Shown here: piece by piece, positions 1-4,824 of the stretch
Layout: every line of letters starts with the position of its first letter
How positions within the stretch are numbered: the stretch's first letter is position 1
Source: Methanomicrobiales archaeon
Lineage (GTDB): Archaea; Halobacteriota; Methanomicrobia; Methanomicrobiales; JACTUA01
Direction of reading: 5' to 3'
Assembly: GCA_028678905.1 (NCBI GenBank)
Contig: JAJRCO010000232.1
Coordinates: 1-5,395 of the forward strand
Length of the DNA: 5,395 nt
The notes under the pieces: model-generated
What the model was told of the DNA's origin: nothing
The model's input: only the letters and a program-made list of their open reading frames with translations
Databases searched by the model: none
Program-made: the position numbers and the translations under genes

Positions 1-1
1 G

Positions 2-416
2 GAGGGGAACCGCCACGTCCCGGGCTGGTGGGCTCAGGGAATCACGGTTCGTTTTGAGCAGGAGATTTGCGGGAGAACTATCGGTTGAGGACAATTCCGG
101 GGGATTCCAGGTCAGCGGGACATGGACCAGGTGCTCATTCGCTGGGGTGAGTATCTGGTAGGTAAAATGAATACAACGGTGTTTCGGTCATCGGCCTGCT
201 CTCGGTAACCCGCTATGACAAATGGCGGTACTGGAAGATCACCCTCGTGGACGGCATACGCGTGCAGATGAATATCAGCAACAAACCAGGGGGAAAATCC
301 CTCCCGCAATAAATCACGAGAGATTACCCGGCCCGGATTCGGTAGAGATGTGGAGGACGTACTGGAAGAAAGTGATAGAGGGGTATAAGGAAACGCAAGA
401 TTTAAAGAGAGAATAG
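2..416 (+). pseudogene. Decayed DUF4287/START-like (SRPBCC) gene, 3' part
   Basis: No single frame is open, but protein-like pieces follow one another in a consistent order. Frame 2 gives VPGWWAQGITVRFEQE and then a TGA near 86. Frame 3 gives GGFQVSGTWT around 95-125. Frame 2 resumes with MDQVLIRWGEYLVG from 122. Frame 1 gives KWRYWKITLVDGIRVQMNIS up to a TAA near 309. Frame 3 gives NHERLPGPDSVEMWRTYWKK and ends at TAG 414-416. From memory, this series (PGWWAQ-x-[IV]TV-x-[FY]EQ, then F-x-VS, then KWRYW, then NHE[RK]LP and a terminal W-x-x-[FY]W helix) matches the C-terminal half of actinobacterial and archaeal proteins annotated DUF4287 with a START-like ligand-binding fold. At least three frameshifts are needed, so this is a relic cut by the left window edge. 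It lies upstream of an intact AHSA1 gene of the same broad fold. Sequencing error is the main alternative to true decay. Confidence 0.6.
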
Positions 417-602
417 AACAACGGTCAGACCCTGCATCCAGACCGGGAAATTTCGATCAACCATCCAGCATCGATGCAGAGTATTCACTAAATCTTCCGT
501 GTTGGGATGGCCGGTATCTATCACAGTTCCTGCATGGGGATAGAACGTTATATTGTAGATGCGAGCGATAAAGAAGAGCTTACTTCCTGGTCTGTTCGGG
601 AG

Positions 603-608
603 AAAAAA
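603..608 (-). terminator. Oligo-T tract after the cysteine-rich mini-gene
   Basis: Read on the minus strand, TTTTTT begins four bases after the TGA of the 612-722 ORF. Archaeal transcription often ends at U-rich tracts without a hairpin. The placement supports a minus-strand transcript ending here, but the tract alone is short. Confidence 0.35.
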
Positions 609-611
609 TGG

Positions 612-722
612 TCATGTCCAGCGTACACAGTAGGATACCTTGTCGCATTCTGTGCGGTGGAGGTTGCATTTGTCCTTTTTTCCCTTCTTCGATACCTTCT
701 GATCACATGCATCGCATTTCAT
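612..722 (-). CDS. Small cysteine-rich protein, putative metal-binding (36 aa)
   Basis: A 36-codon ORF from ATG (722-720) to TGA (614-612). The protein begins MKCDACDQKVSKKGKK and ends KVSYCVRWT. It has Cys at 3, 6, 19, 26 and 32 and His at 22. The CxxC pair followed by C-x2-H-x3-C suggests a zinc-ribbon-like or other small metal-binding fold; that function is inference and I recognise no named family. It is lysine-rich and has no signal or membrane segment. An in-frame TAA lies four codons upstream, so ATG 722 is the natural start, but there is no good SD. An A/T-rich stretch (GATAAATTCGCATAATTTTG on the minus strand, upstream of the start) could serve as a promoter for a short-leader transcript. 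An oligo-T tract follows the stop. A 147-codon plus-strand ORF (507-950) covers the same DNA. Its apparent membrane segment is the antisense of this lysine/cysteine-rich stretch, so I prefer the minus-strand reading. Confidence 0.5.
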   Translation of the reverse strand: MKCDACDQKVSKKGKKDKCNLHRTECDKVSYCVRWT

Positions 723-890
723 AAACCAAAATTATGCGAATTTATCGAGGATAAACTTTCTCCTATGACAAAATGGCATTTTCACGAACATTCGGGGTTC
801 TCCATCAATATCGGCGGGTGGCCAGACAACAAAGAGATTCTTCCAAATGCGTGCATCCGGACAGATATCCCCCCGGTACGAACCACAGGT

Positions 891-934
891 AACCTATATC
901 ATGGAAGAAAGGCATCCCATGGGCCTGAAGGAGG
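891..934 (+). promoter_or_regulatory. TATA-like box and SD for the tandem AHSA1 gene
   Basis: A TATA-like TATATC lies at 895-900, so a transcript start would be expected near 920-925. AAGGAGG at 928-934 is a strong SD placed 9 nt before ATG 944. The SD is clear and fixes the start. The TATA call is only positional. Confidence 0.45.
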
Positions 935-943
935 ATTGGAAGA

Positions 944-1960
944 ATGGTAAACGCACCACAAAAGAGAGAGGAATTGATCATCTCCCGTGTCATTGATGCA
1001 TCCCGCGAGCGGGTGTGGAAGGCGTGGACAGAGCCAGAGCAGCTCAAGAAATGGTGGGGACCGAGGGGGTTCACCTCGCCTTTTAGCCGGATCGATCTCC
1101 GCGTGGGAGGGAAGTATCTTAACTGTATGCGATCGCCCGACGGAAAAGACTTCTGGTCTACCGGTGTCTACCGTGAGGTTAATCCGCCCAGGCGTCTGGT
1201 GATGATCGATTCATTCGCGGACGAGAAAGGCAACGTGGTTCCGGCGGCGTATTACGGTATGGATTTTCCGCTGGAGATGCAGATCACCCTGACGTTCGAA
1301 GATGAAGGGGGGAAGACCAGACTCACCCTGAAACATTCCGGTATCAAGAATGTCAATGAAACGGACCTGCGTAATATGGAGCAGGGCTGGAACGAATCTC
1401 TCGACAAGCTCGCAGAATTCCTGAAGACGTCTGAAAGCGGAGGGGGTCGATCTATGATGAAAAAAAATCCTGGCAGGATAACTGCAGAGCCCGGAAAACA
1501 GGAGATCATCGTTACCCGGGAGTTCGATGCCCCGCGAGAGCTCATTTTTAAGGCATTTACCGATCCAAAACTCTACGTGCAATGGCTGGGGCCACGAAGG
1601 CTCACCATGACACTGGAGACGTTCGAGCCTAGAAGTGGTGGTCAGTGGCGGTATATCCAGAAGGATCAGTCCGGAAACGAGTATGCGTTTCACGGGGTCA
1701 ATCACGAGGTCACACCTCCCGAAAGAATCATCGGCACCTTTGAATATGAGGGGCTTCCCGAAAAAGGGCATGTTATCCTCGAAGCCGCAAAATTTGAAGT
1801 GTTGCCCGATAATAGAACAAAATTGACGTCTCAATCGGTCTTCCTGTCCGTAGAGGATCGCGATGGGATGCTCATGTCCGGCATGGAAGAAGGTGTGAAC
1901 GATTCTTACGACCGCCTCGATGAGCTTCTGGAGAAACTGCAGGAAAGAAAGAAAAGTTAA
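944..1960 (+). CDS. Tandem AHSA1/SRPBCC-domain protein (338 aa, two fused domains)
   Basis: Two complete AHSA1-type (activator of Hsp90 ATPase homologue 1-like, SRPBCC/START fold) domains in one frame. Domain 1 is about residues 8-163, with ISRVIDASRERVWKAW, then PEQLKKWWGP and the terminal GWNESLDKLAEFL helix. Domain 2 is about 187-334, with IIVTREFDAPRELIFKAF, DPKLYVQWLGPR, and a last helix DSYDRLDELLEKL. Each domain has the usual order of N-terminal strand, short helices, antiparallel sheet and long C-terminal helix around a hydrophobic pocket. Family members are generally single-domain proteins of about 140-170 aa that bind small hydrophobic ligands or act as stress-related accessory proteins; no substrate can be read from sequence. 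No signal peptide or membrane segment is seen, so it is probably cytoplasmic. The linker ESGGGRSMMKKNPG is encoded by a purine-rich SD followed by ATGATG, so the protein looks like two formerly adjacent genes that became fused. The start is fixed by AAGGAGG 9 nt upstream. It is convergent with the NTF2-like gene. Confidence 0.9.
   Translation: MVNAPQKREELIISRVIDASRERVWKAWTEPEQLKKWWGPRGFTSPFSRIDLRVGGKYLNCMRSPDGKDFWSTGVYREVNPPRRLVMIDSFADEKGNVVPAAYYGMDFPLEMQITLTFEDEGGKTRLTLKHSGIKNVNETDLRNMEQGWNESLDKLAEFLKTSESGGGRSMMKKNPGRITAEPGKQEIIVTREFDAPRELIFKAFTDPKLYVQWLGPRRLTMTLETFEPRSGGQWRYIQKDQSGNEYAFHGVNHEVTPPERIIGTFEYEGLPEKGHVILEAAKFEVLPDNRTKLTSQSVFLSVEDRDGMLMSGMEEGVNDSYDRLDELLEKLQERKKS
1439..1459 (+). 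promoter_or_regulatory. Internal SD and start codons at the domain junction
   Basis: GGAGGGGG (1439-1446) lies inside the coding sequence and is followed by two in-frame ATG codons at 1454 (7-nt spacing) and 1457 (10-nt spacing), which are residues Met171 and Met172. These sit just before the second AHSA1 domain. The arrangement equals a normal gene start, so ribosomes could start here and make a free second domain of 167-168 aa. Whether this happens is not known from sequence. Confidence 0.5.
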
Positions 1961-2183
1961 GGGTATCGTAACAGAAGTCAATCCGTTTCTTTACAGTGGT
2001 CAGATGTGAGGAGTCCCTCTCCAACACCACGGCGATTGGGTTCATCCCCGCAGGATGAAGAGGCCACGTCTCTGGCAGACAGCATCGTTAGCCAGATATT
2101 CTGGCCAGGACTTCCAATCCATAGAAAAAGAGGTGAACGGTTATACACCGGATACCAGGAGCCGGATAGGAGTGGAAAGATAG
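1961..2183. other. Convergent intergenic spacer with a 6-bp hairpin
   Basis: This spacer separates the 3' ends of the tandem AHSA1 gene (+) and the NTF2-like gene (-). A perfect inverted repeat, GCCAGA-TAT-TCTGGC, lies at 2091-2105 and could form a 6-bp hairpin with a 3-nt loop on either strand. No T-tract follows it, so it is not a textbook terminator. A weak 70-codon GTG-started ORF crosses the spacer at 2006-2218 but has no SD or recognisable motifs. Confidence 0.35.
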
Positions 2184-2630
2184 TCAGGCCAGATCCACAT
2201 TCCCGTCGACGAATTTGAGATTATAGGCGAAACCCGATATTTTCCATTCTTGTTTCTCTTTCAGCAGATCAAGATCGTACGTCCCCACAAATCTCTTGGT
2301 AGTTCCCTTTCTCGCACGGGGAGAGTGATGGAGGGCAATCCCATAACAGAACACGTGGGCGCTGTCTCCGTCCACCGTCACCAGCTCGTTCCCGATTTGA
2401 TGATGCACTGCAGTGATATCCTGGAGCCCTTCTTCCCACCCCGCAGCAATCTCCACTGCCGGCACGAACGCGGGCGGCCCTCCGCCCATCGATGACATAT
2501 CGAACCGCACCTGATCGGTGAAATCGTCGACCACCTCTGCCCAGTCCTTTCGGTCCGTGTTGATGAACAGGGATTTTACTCTCTCCAGAATTCGATCCTT
2601 TTCTATCAGCAGAGCGATCCGGTCTTGCAT
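2184..2630 (-). CDS. NTF2-like / SnoaL-like domain protein (148 aa)
   Basis: The protein reads as a complete SnoaL-like (NTF2 superfamily) domain. An N-terminal helical part (residues 3-40, DRIALLIEKDRILERVKSLF, then DRKDWAEVVDDFTDQVRFDM) is followed by an amphipathic stretch ending in the HH pair at 76-77. Beta strands come next: ELVTVDGDSAHVFCYGIAL, then KRFVGTYDLDLLKE, then EWKISGFAYNLKFVDGN. This cone-shaped fold holds one pocket. Family members include ketosteroid isomerase-like enzymes, dehydratases, polyketide cyclases and many without known activity, so the substrate cannot be named. Length is typical. ATG 2630 is chosen because GGGGTGAT (2640-2633), which matches the archaeal anti-SD, ends 2 nt before it. 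A possible TATA-like CTTAAGTA lies near 2661-2654. Stop is TGA. No membrane segment is seen. It converges with the tandem AHSA1 gene and does not overlap it. Confidence 0.85.
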   Translation of the reverse strand: MQDRIALLIEKDRILERVKSLFINTDRKDWAEVVDDFTDQVRFDMSSMGGGPPAFVPAVEIAAGWEEGLQDITAVHHQIGNELVTVDGDSAHVFCYGIALHHSPRARKGTTKRFVGTYDLDLLKEKQEWKISGFAYNLKFVDGNVDLA

Positions 2631-2640
2631 GTATCACCCC

Positions 2641-3107
2641 ATTGTCTCTCTCCTACTTAAGAAGCGATGGTGCGATGATGAGGATCCGATGCAGGCGTTT
2701 CTCACAGTTCAGTCAAAAAACCCGGATTCATCGATGATCTTTCGCCGGAGTGAAAGTGGCATCGACGGATGTCTAGGCCAGTTCTTCTTCGCGGAAAAGC
2801 CTGGTTTCTTCCATTTTTCGCCCGAGATTACCCTTCAACCTTCTTATGATAGTTCATTGATGTACGCCCACGCACTATACGTCGGAAAAAGTCTAACCAA
2901 TGAGATTCTGATGCGGCATGTCCGGTAGTATCCCCGGTAAGTCACCTGTATAGTGCCAGAATCCTGGAATCAAAGAGACCTGCGGTACCTTCTTCACCAA
3001 GTGTAAATCGTACCGGCGTCGCACAGATCTACGAGATGATCAATAAGGATGAATCTACGAATGGTGCGGTGCTCGCACACACTATAATAGATGAAATTAT
3101 CGCAAAT
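2641..3107. other. Gene-poor stretch with only ambiguous short frames
   Basis: No confident gene lies between the NTF2-like start and the aIF1A stop. On the minus strand there is a 13-codon ORF (2814-2773, MEETRLFREEELA, ending in TAG). Read through that TAG, it continues 14 codons to a TGA at 2730-2728, and a TTTTTT tract follows at 2720-2715. Also on the minus strand is a 34-codon GTG-started ORF at 2997-2893. On the plus strand a frame from about 2908 to 3107 reads protein-like (for example RTGVAQIYEMINKDESTNGA) but has no convincing start and runs into antisense of aIF1A. Good-looking frames on both strands cannot all be real. The stretch may hold decayed genes or simple spacer. Confidence 0.3.
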
Positions 3108-3401
3108 TTAGGTGATATAGCGATTTCTTCTGAGCCAGGCCACCTGGGGAGGAAGGTACCGGTAGGATATATCGCACTTTGCATCCTGGAAGCTCCAGGG
3201 AGCGACGATGAGAAAATCTCCTTCGCGAATCCAGGCCCGTTTTTTGATCTTGCCCTTAATCCGGCCCATACGTGTGATGCCATCGACGCACAACACCCGA
3301 ATATGATTGGCCCCCATCATTTGTTCAGCACGGCCGAACTGCTCTCCATTCCATTTTTTGGGTAACCGGACACGTATGGCCGGGACTCCCGCACTGTCCA
3401 T
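3108..3401 (-). CDS. Archaeal translation initiation factor aIF1A (eIF-1A family, 97 aa)
   Basis: The whole protein is an S1/OB-fold aIF1A. The basic N-terminal entry is IRVRLPKKWNGEQFG (9-23). The OB core follows with EQMMGANHIRVLCVDG (26-41), then RMGRIKGKIKKRAWIREGD (44-62), FLIVAPWSFQD (63-73), KCDISYRY (75-82), and the C-terminal VAWLRRNRYI. In the family, aIF1A binds the A-site side of the small ribosomal subunit and, with aIF1 and aIF2, helps position initiator tRNA and the start codon. Length is near the usual 95-115 aa and all core motifs are present, so it should be functional. One oddity is LPP at 83-85, where the family commonly has Thr-Arg or similar before QV-x-WLR. The start ATG overlaps the TAA of a 33-codon ORF (TAATG) and has no SD of its own, which suggests coupled translation. 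Stop is TAA. Its lone position among accessory genes suggests it may be a second copy; that is inference. Symbols such as eif1A or infA would apply by family. Confidence 0.92.
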   Translation of the reverse strand: MDSAGVPAIRVRLPKKWNGEQFGRAEQMMGANHIRVLCVDGITRMGRIKGKIKKRAWIREGDFLIVAPWSFQDAKCDISYRYLPPQVAWLRRNRYIT

Positions 3402-3502
3402 TACAGTAATATCGCCGGGGTCACTGTTTCTGTGGGAAAAACTTCTAATGTAATCAACTCCACTGGTGTATCCATGCTTTCTGGTACGATGAAACTATGC
3501 AT
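3401..3502 (-). CDS. Possible 33-codon leader ORF coupled to aIF1A
   Basis: ATG 3502-3500 opens a frame of 33 codons ending in TAA 3403-3401, whose last base is the first base of the aIF1A start (TAATG). The peptide begins MHSFIVPESMDTPVELITLE and ends ETVTPAILL: acidic, no Cys, no recognised family. A second Met at residue 10 is another possible start. No clear SD precedes either, but a TATA-like box at 3557-3542 would place the transcript start about 20 nt before ATG 3502, compatible with a short leader. The overlap and the lack of an SD at aIF1A argue that translation of this ORF delivers ribosomes to aIF1A. The same stretch is also open in the aIF1A frame up to a TAG near 3496 but lacks an ATG or GTG start there, so an N-terminal extension is less likely. 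Confidence 0.4.
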   Translation of the reverse strand: MHSFIVPESMDTPVELITLEVFPTETVTPAILL

Positions 3503-3541
3503 GTGGCAGCTGAAAAGAACAGGAAAAAGATTGGATCTCAT

Positions 3542-3557
3542 TCTTTTAAAAAGGTAG
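3542..3557 (-). promoter_or_regulatory. TATA-like box for the aIF1A transcript
   Basis: The minus strand reads CTACCTTTTTAAAAGA, an archaeal TATA-like element. A start of transcription 22-27 nt downstream would fall near 3520-3525, just before the 33-codon leader ORF. Inferred from position and composition only. Confidence 0.4.
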
Positions 3558-3684
3558 AACGAAGATACACGAGACCGGGAATTATTTGATGGAGAAATTC
3601 CACGCGTGATCTGTTATGCTCCTGAATTCCCCTTTTATTCATTCCTTGCTTGAGCGATGACCGCACGGTACATGAAGATCATTA

Positions 3685-3825
3685 CTATGAGTACCCTTTA
3701 AATTCTCCGCAACCCTGGTCCTCCACGGCTGTGAAATCGGCACATGTGGCATGCGTTATTTGACACTATTTTCCGTATCTGTTGCTCACACTTCCAAGCG
3801 ACGTAACGCGAAGAATCTTCGCCAT
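3685..3825 (-). pseudogene. Small cysteine-containing ORF interrupted by one TAG
   Basis: From ATG 3825-3823 the frame reads MAKILRVTSLGSVSNRYGK, meets TAG at 3768-3766, then continues CQITHATCADFTAVEDQGCG and EFKGYS before consecutive stops TAG-TAA (3687-3682). The second half has Cys spaced C-x6-C-x10-C and reads like folded, possibly metal-binding, protein. The two halves together would be a 46-residue protein, so I read this as one gene with a nonsense codon or a recoded UAG, rather than two genes. No family is recognised. No SD is present, but the minus-strand TTCTTTTTTAATC (3870-3858) lies at the right distance for a TATA box with about a 10-nt leader. It lies downstream of the VOC gene on the same strand, 67 bp away. 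Confidence 0.35.
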
Positions 3826-3857
3826 TGTAATCTGACAGCTGAGTCGGGAATCTGGAC

Positions 3858-3870
3858 GATTAAAAAAGAA
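3858..3870 (-). terminator. T-rich tract after the VOC gene
   Basis: The minus strand reads TTCTTTTTTAATC starting 23 nt after the VOC stop codon. This fits an archaeal oligo-T terminator. The same tract could also act as a TATA-like element for the small ORF starting at 3825; the sequence does not decide between these. Confidence 0.4.
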
Positions 3871-3892
3871 CCTTGAAATGGGATGACTGGCG

Positions 3893-4267
3893 CTACTTCG
3901 CCTCCATGTCCGCCTGCCAGAGTCCGAACATGTTGCCCTCAGTGTCCTGGCAGTTCACCATGTACCCCATCTTCGGCACCGCCATCTTTTCCGAGACGAT
4001 CTTGCCGCCCAAACTCTTAACCTTCTTCATGGCTGCGTCGATGGATTCTACGCCGTAATAGTTTATAGCCCCGCGCTGCGAGGCGTCCATCCGCTTTCCC
4101 AGGCCTCCGCCAACCCCTAGGGTTCCGTCAAGGTTCGACGTGGTGATCAGATGGTACTCCACCGGCCCGGGGTAGGTTTCAAACTTCCAGCCGAACAACC
4201 CAGAATAAAATTTCCTGGCTCTTCCTGTGTCATCCGCTGAGATGTCAAAATGGACAATAGTGGGCAT
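3893..4267 (-). CDS. VOC-fold (glyoxalase/bleomycin-resistance-like) protein (124 aa)
   Basis: A complete vicinal-oxygen-chelate protein with two beta-alpha-beta-beta-beta modules. Module 1 has IVHFDISADDTGRARKFYSG (4-23), then LFGWKFE and YHLITTS. Module 2 has INYYGVESIDAAMKKVKSLG (68-87), GGKIVSEKMAVP, and a last strand with DTEGNMFGLWQ (108-118). The usual metal-site positions correspond to His6, around His39, and Glu110, so a divalent metal site is possible. Proteins of this size class are often general glyoxalase-related or antibiotic-binding proteins; the substrate is not deducible. GGGTGGTG about 8-10 nt before ATG 4267 serves as the SD, and a TATA-like box lies at 4312-4301. Stop is TAG. 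If that UAG were read as sense, 10 codons would be added before a TAA. It is divergent from the 4510 small ORF, with a 240-bp region between them. Confidence 0.88.
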   Translation of the reverse strand: MPTIVHFDISADDTGRARKFYSGLFGWKFETYPGPVEYHLITTSNLDGTLGVGGGLGKRMDASQRGAINYYGVESIDAAMKKVKSLGGKIVSEKMAVPKMGYMVNCQDTEGNMFGLWQADMEAK

Positions 4268-4300
4268 TCAACAGCACCACCCCTGATATGAGCAAGAAGT

Positions 4301-4312
4301 TAATTAATATTA
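4301..4312 (-). promoter_or_regulatory. TATA-like box for the VOC gene
   Basis: The minus strand reads AATATTAATTAA, 34-45 nt upstream of the VOC start. Transcription starting about 25 nt downstream would leave a leader of roughly 10-15 nt containing the SD. This is one of the clearest TATA candidates in the window. Confidence 0.5.
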
Positions 4313-4380
4313 CTCCCGGAGAGCGACAGGGAGTCTGGTGAAAATACCGCCTACAGGAAAGGGTAAACGTTATCCGGAAG

Positions 4381-4419
4381 GATGTACGAACATCTTCTGC
4401 AACGTTTTTATGGAAGATG
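4381..4419. repeat. Inverted repeats in the divergent intergenic region
   Basis: CATCTTC (4391-4397) and GAAGATG (4413-4419) form a 7-bp stem with a 15-nt loop containing TTTTT. An overlapping smaller hairpin, GATGT-ACGA-ACATC (4381-4394), would exclude it. They lie between the VOC promoter and the rightward promoter. Role unknown. Confidence 0.3.
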
Positions 4420-4476
4420 CGGGACAAGAAAGGTCTTTTCCGGAGGCATGTAAAAAGTTAATCACTAATAGTAAAG

Positions 4477-4485
4477 TTTATTTAA
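4477..4485 (+). promoter_or_regulatory. TATA-like box for the rightward small-ORF / VTC region
   Basis: TTTATTTAA lies 25 nt before ATG 4510. Archaeal transcription starts about 25 bp from the TATA centre, so the transcript would begin almost exactly at this ATG, implying a leaderless mRNA. The spacing is good; no experimental support. Confidence 0.5.
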
Positions 4486-4509
4486 CATTATGTTATACAT
4501 GGTTGGCGT

Positions 4510-4686
4510 ATGCGACCTCAGACCGTAGAAATACCCGATCTGGAGATCGAAAGTCTCAAAGCCCTGGCGCTGGTCTGCCGGAGATTCAGTAGCTACCGTA
4601 CTATCGATCGGATCCAGAAGTAGATCGATGAGATCGAAATTCAGGCATCAAGGTTCGCCTCCTATGGAGGAGGGATACCCGCATGA
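4510..4686 (+). pseudogene. Small ORF with an in-frame TAG (58 codons if read through)
   Basis: From ATG 4510 the frame reads MRPQTVEIPDLEIESLKALA, then VCRRFSSYRTIDRIQK, to TAG 4621-4623. It then continues IDEIEIQASRFASYGGGIPA to TGA 4684-4686. The charged helix-like character carries across the TAG (RIQK-stop-IDEIEIQ), so the two parts probably belong to one protein. No family is recognised. The TATA-like box 25 nt upstream suggests a leaderless transcript. The terminal TGA overlaps an ATG at 4683 as ATGA, the start of a 12-codon ORF. The simplest reading is a nonsense mutation (for example from CAG or AAG). The alternative is that UAG is decoded as an amino acid. Confidence 0.4.
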
Positions 4687-4767
4687 AGACCTCGGCCAAA
4701 AGCCAGCGGCTTTCGGGATGAAGGCGCTGTCACCTGGGCTTTTTTTGTTCGGCCGGGATATCCCTCC
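4658..4767 (+). ncRNA. Candidate structured RNA / attenuator-like leader
   Basis: The segment is strongly self-complementary in a nested order. The outer stem pairs 4669-4681 (GGAGGGATACCCG) with 4754-4767 (CGGGATATCCCTCC), 13 bp with one bulged A. A middle stem pairs AAAAGCC (4698-4704) with GGCTTTT (4737-4743). An inner stem pairs AGCGGCTT (4705-4712) with AAGGCGCT (4721-4728), leaving TCGGGATG as the loop and one G-G mismatch. A T7 run sits at 4740-4746. A competing hairpin, CCTCC-TAT-GGAGG (4658-4670), uses bases of the outer stem and hides the SD-like GGAGG. The segment lies between the 4510 small ORF and the VTC gene. I do not recognise a known riboswitch consensus. It could be a cis-regulatory leader, a small RNA, or a palindromic mobile-element relic. 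Confidence 0.45.
4683..4721 (+). CDS. Possible 12-codon leader peptide
   Basis: ATG 4683 follows GGAGGAGGG by about 8 nt and overlaps the TGA of the upstream small ORF (ATGA). It encodes MKTSAKSQRLSG and ends in TGA at 4719-4721. The ORF lies wholly inside the self-complementary segment, with its SD in the competing hairpin and its body in the middle and inner stems. Good SD placement is the only evidence for translation; it may be chance. Confidence 0.25.
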   Translation: MKTSAKSQRLSG

Positions 4768-4780
4768 AGAGGACGCGGTA

Positions 4781-4797
4781 GGAAGAGCATCTCTTCC
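4781..4797 (+). repeat. Perfect 7-bp inverted repeat upstream of the VTC gene
   Basis: GGAAGAG-CAT-CTCTTCC forms a perfect hairpin with a 3-nt loop, 27 bp before the VTC start. It could be an operator or an mRNA hairpin. No T-tract follows, so it is not a classical terminator. Confidence 0.4.
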
Positions 4798-4824
4798 AGG
4801 GAAATATCGGACCGGTGAGGATAC

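Noticed and set aside
432..479. CTGCATC ... GATGCAG inverted repeat in the 417-611 spacer
   Set aside because: Seven bases separated by 34 nt with a second palindrome (CATCGATG) at one arm; too weak to call a regulatory structure.
507..950. 147-codon plus-strand ORF with an apparent membrane segment
   Set aside because: The hydrophobic stretch is the antisense of the lysine/cysteine-rich minus-strand ORF at 612-722. There is no SD and the C-terminal part looks random.
1211..1981. 256-codon minus-strand ORF
   Set aside because: It is antisense to the well-supported tandem AHSA1 gene and has no family features.
2518..2928. 136-codon plus-strand ORF
   Set aside because: Its first part is antisense to the NTF2-like gene, there is no SD, and the rest shows no recognised motif.
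3036..3365. 109-codon plus-strand ORF
   Set aside because: From 3108 on it is antisense to aIF1A. Only its beginning reads protein-like, and this is recorded as a weak finding.
4714..4722. Box C-like CGGGATGAA suggesting a C/D-box guide RNA
   Set aside because: Only a near match to RUGAUGA, with no properly placed box D and no kink-turn partner.
4669..4767. Simple rho-independent-style terminator for the upstream small ORF
   Set aside because: The T7 run lies inside the 3' arm of the outer stem and not after it, so the whole segment does not fit a plain terminator, although the inner stems plus T7 could act as one.
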